From a virus, in IMG/VR virus record IMGVR_UViG_3300023702_000391, positions 1 through 28,086 of that record: a stretch of 28,086 nucleotides of DNA. One strand, 5' to 3'. Below the pieces are notes generated by a model, which saw only the letters and a program-made list of their open reading frames with translations, did not search any database and was not told where the DNA came from. Each line of letters opens with the position of its first letter. The stretch's first letter is position 1. A program made the position numbers and the translations under genes. This document shows, one piece after another, positions 13,001-18,485 of the stretch.

Positions 13001-16000
13001 TGAAACAACTAAAAAAGCACTGATAGAAGTTGCTACAGAAAAAGCTAAACTAGGTGAAACTGTTTCTCTTAAAGAAGCTATATTATTGGCGACTGGAGTA
13101 ACAAGCTCATCTATGAGAGCTGAACTTAATGATAGTTTGGAAAATAGCTTTAAAGATTTTATGGATTTACTTACATCTTTAAATGTAAAGAATAATCTAT
13201 CTACACAAGTATTAAAAGGATTAGACGCTTCTAATAGTGGTTCAAAACCTAATGTTAACTTATCTATGTTAAAGTTAAACCTCACAACTGACAGCACTTA
13301 TAATTTAAAACAAATATTTTTTAATAACTATATTAACTCAAAAGCATTAAATGATTTATTTCTTGGTGATCAAGCTATAAGTCTAAAGAGTATGGTTGAT
13401 AAAGTTAAAAGAGCTAAGTTGCAAAATGCAGCATACTATAGTGCATATAGTGAAATCATTGATCCTAGCAAAGGTATAACACATGCTAGTACTAATTTTG
13501 ATTTATATCCGTTTCAAGATCCAATAGCTAAATCTGATTTTACAGGTAATGATATAGAGCTGGCTGATGCACAAGTTTACATTACTACAAAAGGTATACG
13601 TTATTCAACATTTGGATTTGGAAGATTAAGTCCTGCAATGGCAGCAATGCTAGATACTATTGATAAAGGAGATACTATAAGTGCTGATAGAGCATGGGGT
13701 TCTAAAGAAGGTTCAATTAACTTATCAAAGCAGCAAGACTTTATAAATTCTAAAAAGTTTGTATACATGGATGGTAAGACAGCTTTAAAAATGTCTGTTA
13801 CTGTACTAACTAAAGAGTATACATCTAAATATAATAAAGACACTGGCATATGGGAAGCTAAACCTAATATGAAGCAGCTCCATTATTTACGTGAGCAAAT
13901 GGAAGCCAATGAAGAAGTAAATCAAAACTTTGCTATGGCAGCACCTACTTCAGCTATGAAAATGTTGAAGCAAGGAGTTAACTCACTTACATCAAATCAA
14001 TTTGATATAACTGATGATTTAAATTCTATTAATTTAGATACTTCATATCTTGGTCTACAAGTTATAAATCCTTCTAATAAAACTGTAATAACTGACCTGA
14101 ATCAAATAAAGGAGCTTATAACTTCTGAACAAGATGATAATGTTAAAGTATTTATAAAAGGGAGTCCAGAGTTAGATACTGTAGGAAAAGTAAAAGAAGC
14201 ATATAATAAAGCAGTTAGCGAAAGAGTAATTTTAAAGTACAAAAACAAAAGAAATTTAGTTTTTAGTTTTGATACAGCACTTGATGAATTTGAACTATCA
14301 AAAGAAAAAGGTTCAATAACACCTAACCTTGCAGCATTTTTATTAGAAGCACAACAAGGCCTTATGGCTTCAGGTGCAACTTCAAATTTACTTGAGTTTT
14401 TTGCTGTTGAAGATGGAGTTCAAAAATATAATTTGAATAGTCCTGTGACTGCTAAAAAGTTTGAGCAGCTTTTCTTAACATACTTTAGTAAAGGTACACT
14501 AAGAGAAAAAGTACCTGGTACTTCAGTTGCATTACTGTCTTCATTTGGTCATAAGGTTTATAGACGTGTGTATGAAATGGAAAATGGTATGCCTAGTAGA
14601 TCTGAAATTGTAAGAGAAAGCGCTTATAATGGGGAAGGTTTAGAAGATATAAATAATCTTATTGATGGTAAATACGATGGTGTTCTTGTTCTTGATGTTT
14701 TAAGAACGGGTGTTATGGAATATAAAAATGATGATGTTGTAAATGGTGAGCCTACAGGAATAAGGTATAGTGAAAGTATTATGCCTGCTATGGATAAAAA
14801 TATAATGGAGTTAATTCAAGAAAACCCAAATGCTTCAATACCACCTGTAATAGCTAAAATGTTTGGGGTACGTATACCTACACAGGATAAGCATTCTGCA
14901 ATAAATATAAGAATTGTTGATTTTATGCCTGTGTATTACGGTTCTACTGCAATATTTCCTAAAGAACTTGTAGAAATATCAGGAGCGGATTTTGATATTG
15001 ATAAAGTATATGCGTTAACAAAAGAATACTACTTAGATGGTAATAAAAACTTTAGAACATATGGTAATGGAGATGGAAACTCTTATTTTGAGTATGTCAA
15101 GTACATGAACTTAAAATCATCTGAACCCAATAACATATTTAGTAAAGCATCTTCTTTATATAAAGATAAAACTCTTGCTATAAGAAGAAGTAATGCTTTA
15201 ACTGAAGAAGAAAAAAATATAGTTACTGATGATAAAGCTGTAAACAAGATTAGTGAAGAAGCTCTTAGAGCAATGTTGATATTAGGTTTACCTGTTACTA
15301 AAGCGCAATTTAAATCATACGTTGAAAAACACGGATCACCAAATGAAGCAGTATTAAATAATAATATTTTAGACTATAGATATACTTTAGCCGGCAACAC
15401 TGGTGTAACAGGTAAAACATTAAAGTCTATTGATCAGGATAATGGAGAAGGTAAATCTGATTTGCCTATAGCTTATCAAGCAGCTGATTTAAAAATGCTA
15501 GAAGATTTATTTGATGAGCTTTCTGAAATTGAGGGTATAGAATTATTTGCAAGTAGAAAAGATTCTGATGTAGATGTTGATACGCTACACGGTATGGTAA
15601 GAGCTTTTGAAGCAAATAAAGGTGCTGCAATTGGTGCCATTGTAAAACCTAATGTAGCTTTAAGTTTATTACGTGAATATAAAATTAAATTAAAGAGACC
15701 TATAAAATTTGATGGTAATGAATATGATGGATTTACTAAAAGTAAAATAAATGGAGAAAGAATACAAGATATTATTTCTACTTTAGTTACAATGGAGACT
15801 GATAATGCTAAAGAGCGTTTGATAGCTAAATTTGGCCTTAATAAACATGCTGTTGGTTTAGTTGGTAATATGGTTTCTTTGGGAATTCCACTAAGAACTT
15901 CAATTTTATTAGTAAACTCTGCTGAAATAAGGGAGTTATATAATCTAGCTTTATATAAAAAAAATAAGTATGATGCAAGCTTAGAAACACTTTTATCTCA

Positions 16001-18470
16001 ACGTATAAATTCAACAGCTTCATTAGTTGCTAAAGAAAAAAAGAGCGGTAATAAAATACCATTTGTAAAACTATCAGATAAATTTTTAGAGACAGCCGTA
16101 GATAGCACACAAGATTTAACAAATAATGAAAAACTTCAAATATTATTTTTATTTAATAGGCTTAATAAGATTAACAAATTTACAGTTGAGATAAATAATG
16201 TAACAAGTCTTACGCAAGGTCTTCCTCAGTCTATACCTGAGATGAAAAATTCTATTGAAAAGATTACTAGTTTATTTGATGAGAGTGCACCTGTAAATGT
16301 TAGATCTATTTATGGTAAAAAAAGTAAAACTTGGCAGAGTACTTATCTAAAAATATTTGGTCAAATACATAATGATCTTTTGCCTAATACTATTTTAACT
16401 ATGAGTAAAGACTTTAATGATATATTAAAGCCTACTTATAGTCAAATGGACACTAATAAGAAGTCGTTTGATAATGATGTAAGAAATGGTATTGAGCAAG
16501 ATTTATTGTCTTACTTAACAATTAAGTCATATCAACACCTTCTTAATAATAGCTCTGGTAATTCTTCTGTAGAAAATACACTGCTTTATCCTGGTGTTGT
16601 TGGTGTAACAGACCTGTCTTTAGTTAAAAGGATAGAAGACTTACGTACAGATAGAGCTATTAAAGGTAAAGAGTATAACTATTTTTTAGATAGCTTTGTA
16701 GGCACACAATATGCAGGTGCTGAGGGTAATAATACAGGAATGAATATAGTAAAAGCAGATACATGGAGAAGATTAAATGAGGCTAATAAGCTTGATCTTC
16801 AAACATCATTTGCAAAACTATATGGTTCTCTTGAGACAAGAGAAATAGCAGAGGATATTTTGCACTATATGATGATAAAGGATGGGTTACAACTTAAGTA
16901 TGGAAGTCTTATGAGTGCAATGAGTCCTTTTATAATGAATAAATATCTTAAGAATGTTGGTTCTGTAGAGGCTGCACTTAAAGGACAAGTAGAATTTGAA
17001 AGTGTCTTTGGTATCTCTAAAGAAGAAGTGATGAAAGATTTTAAATATGGATACTTACAATCTAATATTGTAGGACCATTGCTTTTTACTTATGACGCTT
17101 CTATTCTTGATGAAGGTTTTACTTTTGACCCGGTTTCTAGACCTAATAAATTTAATATTACTTCTGAAATTTTTGATCATGTAAATGCAAAAGAACTTAT
17201 AAGAGTTAAGGTAGACAAAGGACGAGGAGAAGAATATGTATTATTTAGAATTCTTGCTAAAGAAGATCCTTATTCAGCTGTAACTGTATACTCTGAAGTT
17301 CCATCAATGGGATCTAATCAACAGTTTGGTGGTGGCTTTGTAGGTGGACCTAGACTTACATATAATCAAGTAAGAATGATAGGTAAAGGAACTACACAAA
17401 ATAGTTTACCTAAAGAAAGAACCGCACAAGGAACACAACCAGCATCACAAACTAGTGAGGTTGGGGTAGAAGTTACTAATGAAAAGTATTCCAGAAACTC
17501 GTTAGATAATGATTCAAGCAGTATGTATTTATTTACAGACAATGCTGAAAGAACGTCAAGACCAACCGCATCTTCTCCTAATATTACTGAAGGGTGGTAT
17601 GCAGAAAAATATAAAGATAAAACTAATAAACCTTTACATTATGGTAGTACTAGTAATCCTACCAGTGCTGTTATAAGAGGTAAAAATAATGCTTACCCTA
17701 TTTCTACAATGAGTGCTTATGGCACTAACTGGACTAATGAAAATTTTGATTTATTTAAAGATACCATTGATGATGAGATAGCTCAAATTAAACAAGATTT
17801 ATCTAAATTTAAAACTCTTAAATTGGGTGACTTTAGAATAGGTCAAGGAGGCAGATTTGCTAAATTACCTTCTCAGCACCAATCTTATTTAGACTTTAAA
17901 TTACTAGAATTAGGCATTGACAATTCAGGTAACAGTCCTAAAGTAATTAAACCAACACAACAAACTAGTGAGGTTGAGTATCCTGTTGATACCAACCCTG
18001 CAGCTATACAAGATGTAAATGAAGTATTAAATTCTCCATCAGCAATAGTAAATCAAACTACAGACTCTGTAACAGTCAAAGCGGATGTAGATGCAGCAGA
18101 AACAAATATAGCTGACATGGCACAAATAATGGCTGAGTTGTCTAAGAACTCAGATAGTCTTATCTTTGATGAAAGCGGTAATGCTATCATAGAAGATACA
18201 GATATGAGCATACCAGAAGCAACAGAGGCACAACAACAAGAGCGAGAACAACTAGAACTTGATCTTTTTTCTTCAGAGGAAATTTCAGAAGCTCCAAGTC
18301 TATCAGAATGGTGGGATGCAAATGTTGAAGGTAATAGTGCTGCTTTAGAAAAGCTTTCTGGAGAAAATATAAAAACACTTGACGATGCAATAGCTTTATA
18401 TGGTGATTTATTTTCACAAACAGAACAAGGAGAACAAGATATAATTGAAAGACTTAAATGTCTCATATAA
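4074..18470 (+). CDS. Giant polyprotein with virion RNA polymerase core
   Basis: A 4798-aa multidomain protein and the main marker of this phage group. In order: (1) residues ~220-600, hydrophobic Gly/Ala-rich stretches typical of ejected virion proteins; (2) ~600-2080, mostly charged helical sequence of unknown role, with a coiled coil near 2020-2080; (3) a zinc-metalloprotease-like domain, H2153-E-A-F-H2157, with a downstream E2216/E2217 region; (4) an RNA polymerase core ~3150-3960, with R3600-I-P-T and D3639-F-D-I-D3643, the DxDxD magnesium-binding loop of the crAss-like/YonO/eukaryotic RDR polymerase clan; (5) a small domain ~4470-4620 set between two Gln-Thr-Ser-Glu-Val linkers. The characterised relative, gp66 of Cellulophaga phage phi14:2, is about 2200 aa and is injected with the DNA to transcribe early genes. 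This chain is about twice as long, so it looks like a polymerase fused to cargo and protease modules. No in-frame TAG or TGA interrupts it. Confidence 0.88.
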   Translation: MENGSNKPLAQEIKNQERPAPSIIPEGQFRFEPIAEMFETPDTKFNDYLMSSSLAADDFSGVNQYKTDIDRYGIDAMASLGVAIPSFATDTYNPVSQNVPDRKLNAGSIIDRLSDLESKPFYEKRLSPIFSGMRQNQFLRYYNHPEFDKLGYSPYSNMENYYNANSTIWDDFSRMGGQWMSLAGTGLNSVYGSMFSGGDYFQPDTESATEFEDIMGIGSSTRGGVGGFINNLAANSAYTGGILASIAIEELILAGGAALSGGTLTGAAMAKTAANAARGVKSLFSFTKLFDRTRKILEKAKQIDTARDFYNASVTGGKMVVNTLGKGFTPNTVKAFQNMKTAQNAGQNMSNLAKMGTGFGGFYRDIRAVNLAMAESKLESGMVYNKVMQQGLTDANNFSGGQGITDGRDVANAANQAAFKTMLANAPLIYASNWFVIGNALGGFQRGIQRSLGSTFQSGVNKNIINTAGKKVINGAGEVIKNPFKYIGPGFKSTVAKVKAGGVAGLAGSGGMAMLNYFAANVAEGIQEIGQEAISAATTGYYTEILNNPAQGGEALKNQMILSAMGDQFSSQGAGTFLSGFLMGGLVSGPQKLFFQGVPSIYKFGLQEAGIGLASKSQKEAYSEYKTNRETMINKVVDSYNKSWNSQAVDPSSLFDLNRLNFMVQKELAENIKSGLEIFGHVDNADRAKFQQYYTMFAGNGSYHFKNQLRGFLELSDAELSQAFPGVSNKDKKDGKLRGRINDMLVGIDKMEESYNKNKDKYKNPFDRSKFNPKTQQRQYVDEMLNEEAYEHVRYLYMFTNDGFTRALERADGIYSKLQSDPLFDKMSANDITSLLDEKSIQNEIDMLNLEVIATKGATQGIGESNKTKREKIKRLQAIQKIISDPQNRFKNGTFKRNKLLKGKLRNEFRNYVRFMASTEGTFADESKIDAALEQIVDYGALKGRARVYDKAIQYMQNPEKFSEIQQRAYEVNKEIYNQRSKITESMVKQYVDIVEANELINQLGKIGVYAATGETQMFLQTGNAAFLQTFYDDNGRVQPEVHTILYKQIQDYLTDYKETRAEQDKKDNPQTEEEIAIEESEETRSSLDLLLEKSGIDIKINASTNSPLLVKALERSYKSYRAKQARLGLPILDSTNWMSSAEAINIRNVINAIKKVWASGQSEIGVEGILEFNNPLESDVIKGDIGFEEFLLDSEVLINNPIITSILNQSGVDMADIVESPDVKLEEGQALENTPQIKFYKAGVIADVYKISVVEKDTEEIVENYKFLDKKGNELSKDIIEFLDTNFGSILASFNANEVKKVTNALDALNKNLVDSSTSFDFDGVSGLTYGQVIYKDGIKYIIVQDPLSSKKYGENQKLKIIKESDNIGPIAERKVLFISQGEFKDKFTLEETTFNLIPDSVTKIQIQDLTTLYPHVNYTEGSTESDNVNAKERYNAILSMLTAKEIEGLQLVVTLDSQGGTNTGSYAVKNRAGKVYKEGNPLIDRLRSKYIVGIRIQSPELAASINERLEEMGIEPSNSPEGVFAYLNNESFLIRDQRTGNPIDPRSMTREQASNVILAQKNLNAEQKQQALERVHNAFALNALVVQTFDNLNIDEDVTYIMANSKDLPFGLNLTPGGGQVAYAKSRERVYPLSMDELQYSTADQEGNLFVFDLKYDRKTGRRIYDFSTNLKGEERNSLENAIEAQLKKQDQWDNLLKAGKGTDRYLAMVRLPNGTYVKVNLTPRKLTKEDLEGEVVKNKKTGEAELVTTGIYRDIVEAARRIGNIKDQEKGIEEADKFNKELSEKLFLSSFPGNLIEINVSPSGTIYISFDNKDANISLDIGLTTEEVNVTDKSAKDLIDDLVAKFNLNADVEKYNATLEVKNFRASFAKNVSPQEIYDNTTTEVLKQVVRKQTVEISASSDALQLSRDIAFIPNTDKSNELEIESALGRDKPTAAEAEYSVSDMEESEFEEMIDENNFGDYKENIEHVVNAILRGIELSSREKQLMKNDVFSQSVILQVTKQGGPGSLAIEKNKKTTKLDAVKAELESLRVKLEEGLTNKRDKALAIMNSKEYQDLLAKRKKIERGANKLVQASSEAERIDDYNEFLDWASDNLPDIIGIEDLITLADNGISKGYERVGSFVLNLDRIANGVDVNGTIYTSPLSPYKYHEAFHSIFRTVLTQEQIDRYRRIAKPEVKAKYGSKYKTELEKFRNSAQQYQDMSDIELENEFIEEYMADEFEAFKKNPRSSKTNTEIKSFFTKLIEWIKGVLSKYSSMELLTLYENIDAGKFKNAPIQLNEFTQLENSLGGSISVANALVRYDTASKVVEKGEPVGQLYVDSDVIDPLIRSMAGMFINRVKELSLTGDDYSSSDIYDDLSLDFIVMLDPDGEANKGFSGVKKEYLKQLNDAFTNYPEDIKKEVFNLINIISGMDQANQLKIENIEDASGIRTTSDFNKAVSEIGGFNSLSYKVRSYIATTTMVGTDFFGKTELTEGEPLIVPVKFNEAYTALLKSVSNESNAAIMLKRMYSYSRLNPQGKAVVDKLFNDTGLTIEALTSSEPFKDVTDGSLLISILKGFENYKVDYLFNERDSDGNLLVYTASERDDINAQLDEWSQAYITKRKLAVANPEKVKNFLRLTKDMKEVMTSYPEDTSMVYQKSREFSERMFDLIGIRLSPNYIAYSIAKVKTEEDLADSPELKALKDGYTDESITDELLDQLYEGLSTNSDIFSTKEDGMASRLTKLSLANAKMDETIGASTFVNPNGDIVYGHQLPTFHLKTMAALNNQAKINELLNDEFLSNNYLLKNEAFLNLSRENRLKIIRVAGSKIKEKITAADNDQITEDLLNESISGNKATQSFGEFTAQEFAISLINNYTSNFNRRTGVVETVNGKDEQKVALSPVFLRVMEAANTGDLASLPVIKAVTNKNGNIVLTAEAVNTFVNSIEAEFNRISAELLAFETEPGNIEGFNNEKSNRADKGRAFKFTNNDLLLSETTKKALIEVATEKAKLGETVSLKEAILLATGVTSSSMRAELNDSLENSFKDFMDLLTSLNVKNNLSTQVLKGLDASNSGSKPNVNLSMLKLNLTTDSTYNLKQIFFNNYINSKALNDLFLGDQAISLKSMVDKVKRAKLQNAAYYSAYSEIIDPSKGITHASTNFDLYPFQDPIAKSDFTGNDIELADAQVYITTKGIRYSTFGFGRLSPAMAAMLDTIDKGDTISADRAWGSKEGSINLSKQQDFINSKKFVYMDGKTALKMSVTVLTKEYTSKYNKDTGIWEAKPNMKQLHYLREQMEANEEVNQNFAMAAPTSAMKMLKQGVNSLTSNQFDITDDLNSINLDTSYLGLQVINPSNKTVITDLNQIKELITSEQDDNVKVFIKGSPELDTVGKVKEAYNKAVSERVILKYKNKRNLVFSFDTALDEFELSKEKGSITPNLAAFLLEAQQGLMASGATSNLLEFFAVEDGVQKYNLNSPVTAKKFEQLFLTYFSKGTLREKVPGTSVALLSSFGHKVYRRVYEMENGMPSRSEIVRESAYNGEGLEDINNLIDGKYDGVLVLDVLRTGVMEYKNDDVVNGEPTGIRYSESIMPAMDKNIMELIQENPNASIPPVIAKMFGVRIPTQDKHSAINIRIVDFMPVYYGSTAIFPKELVEISGADFDIDKVYALTKEYYLDGNKNFRTYGNGDGNSYFEYVKYMNLKSSEPNNIFSKASSLYKDKTLAIRRSNALTEEEKNIVTDDKAVNKISEEALRAMLILGLPVTKAQFKSYVEKHGSPNEAVLNNNILDYRYTLAGNTGVTGKTLKSIDQDNGEGKSDLPIAYQAADLKMLEDLFDELSEIEGIELFASRKDSDVDVDTLHGMVRAFEANKGAAIGAIVKPNVALSLLREYKIKLKRPIKFDGNEYDGFTKSKINGERIQDIISTLVTMETDNAKERLIAKFGLNKHAVGLVGNMVSLGIPLRTSILLVNSAEIRELYNLALYKKNKYDASLETLLSQRINSTASLVAKEKKSGNKIPFVKLSDKFLETAVDSTQDLTNNEKLQILFLFNRLNKINKFTVEINNVTSLTQGLPQSIPEMKNSIEKITSLFDESAPVNVRSIYGKKSKTWQSTYLKIFGQIHNDLLPNTILTMSKDFNDILKPTYSQMDTNKKSFDNDVRNGIEQDLLSYLTIKSYQHLLNNSSGNSSVENTLLYPGVVGVTDLSLVKRIEDLRTDRAIKGKEYNYFLDSFVGTQYAGAEGNNTGMNIVKADTWRRLNEANKLDLQTSFAKLYGSLETREIAEDILHYMMIKDGLQLKYGSLMSAMSPFIMNKYLKNVGSVEAALKGQVEFESVFGISKEEVMKDFKYGYLQSNIVGPLLFTYDASILDEGFTFDPVSRPNKFNITSEIFDHVNAKELIRVKVDKGRGEEYVLFRILAKEDPYSAVTVYSEVPSMGSNQQFGGGFVGGPRLTYNQVRMIGKGTTQNSLPKERTAQGTQPASQTSEVGVEVTNEKYSRNSLDNDSSSMYLFTDNAERTSRPTASSPNITEGWYAEKYKDKTNKPLHYGSTSNPTSAVIRGKNNAYPISTMSAYGTNWTNENFDLFKDTIDDEIAQIKQDLSKFKTLKLGDFRIGQGGRFAKLPSQHQSYLDFKLLELGIDNSGNSPKVIKPTQQTSEVEYPVDTNPAAIQDVNEVLNSPSAIVNQTTDSVTVKADVDAAETNIADMAQIMAELSKNSDSLIFDESGNAIIEDTDMSIPEATEAQQQEREQLELDLFSSEEISEAPSLSEWWDANVEGNSAALEKLSGENIKTLDDAIALYGDLFSQTEQGEQDIIERLKCLI
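4740..5870 (+). other. Hydrophobic ejection-type N-terminal region of the polyprotein
   Basis: Residues ~222-600 hold several Gly/Ala-rich apolar segments: ~233-277 (reading G-I-L-A-S-I-A-I-E-E-L-I-L-A-G-G-A-A-L), ~500-520, and ~574-592 (F-L-S-G-F-L-M-G-G-L-V-S-G). Between them lie helical stretches, including E-G-I-Q-E-I-G-Q-E-A-I near residue 525. The rest of the chain is hydrophilic, so this region is the likely membrane- or tail-passing part. That role is inferred from composition and from known ejection proteins. No enzymatic motif is visible. Confidence 0.5.
10330..10920 (+). other. Zincin-like metalloprotease domain (HExxH) in polyprotein
   Basis: Residues ~2087-2282. H2153-E2154-A-F-H2157 is an intact HExxH zinc-binding helix, preceded by a strand-like stretch (V-N-G-T-I-Y-T-S-P) and the K-Y lead-in. 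About 60 residues on comes E-F-I-E-E-Y-M-A-D-E-F, where E2216 or E2217 is the probable third zinc ligand. An amphipathic helix (F-F-T-K-L-I-E-W-I-K-G) follows. This order of HExxH, an E-x-x-A-D-E helix and a K-x-I-E-W-hydrophobic helix fits metallopeptidase-like domains in large phage polyvalent proteins. Maturation of the polyprotein is a plausible role, but no cleavage site is visible. Confidence 0.7.
13500..15950 (+). other. RNA polymerase catalytic core (two double-psi barrels)
   Basis: Residues ~3143-3959. The beta'-type barrel runs from V-P-G-T-S-V-A at 3480 through R3600-I-P-T, then D-F-M-P, to G-A-D3639-F-D3641-I-D3643-K-V-Y. The order and spacing parallel NRAPT to NADFDGD in bacterial beta'. 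A candidate beta-type barrel lies at ~3170-3300: I3170-T-T-K, then D3233-G-K-T-A-L-K3239-M and A3290-P-T-S-A-M-K3296-M, which offer conserved-looking lysines. Downstream, a Gly/Ala-rich N-K-G-A-A-I-G segment at ~3848 and T-D3910-N-A-K-E may correspond to bridge-helix or trigger-loop elements. The beta' barrel is well supported; the other assignments are tentative. Confidence 0.85.
17437..17463 (+). repeat. Linker direct repeat, left copy
   Basis: A 27-base unit matching 17950-17976 at 24 positions, with a perfect 17-base core (acaaactagtgaggttg at 17447-17463). Both copies are in the same reading frame, 513 bases apart, and encode P-A-S-Q-T-S-E-V here and P-T-Q-Q-T-S-E-V in the other copy. 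Confidence 0.85.
17464..17949 (+). other. C-terminal small domain between duplicated linkers
   Basis: Residues ~4464-4625. The stretch reads Y-L-F-T-D-N at 4485-4490, then A-V-I-R-G-K-N-N-A-Y-P-I-S-T-M, a helix F-K-D-T-I-D-D-E-I-A-Q-I, then G4590-Q-G-G-R-F-A-K-L-P. This order resembles a small alpha/beta domain found as stand-alone proteins and fused to giant proteins in phages. In those I recall a F-G-D-N-like strand, an I-R-G-x-x-N-A helix and a G-x-G-x-A-x-L-P loop, which would suit nucleotide or nucleoside binding. That recollection is not a verified family assignment. The domain sits between two nearly identical linkers, suggesting a mobile module. Confidence 0.5.
17950..17976 (+). repeat. 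Linker direct repeat, right copy
   Basis: Second copy of the 27-base linker unit, with the perfect 17-base core at 17960-17976. It follows the small domain and precedes an acidic, Gln-rich tail of about 160 residues that ends the polyprotein. Confidence 0.85.
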
Positions 18471-18485
18471 TTAAACAATAATCAA

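Noticed and set aside
12644-13297. 217-codon open frame on the minus strand
   Set aside because: It lies wholly inside the giant polyprotein gene, is Ser/Leu-rich as expected for the antisense of Asp/Lys/Asn-rich coding, and has no recognisable motif.
18053-18478. 141-codon open frame on the minus strand over the end of the polyprotein gene
   Set aside because: Ser-rich antisense shadow of the acidic Gln/Glu tail; two overlapping frames are open there because of composition.
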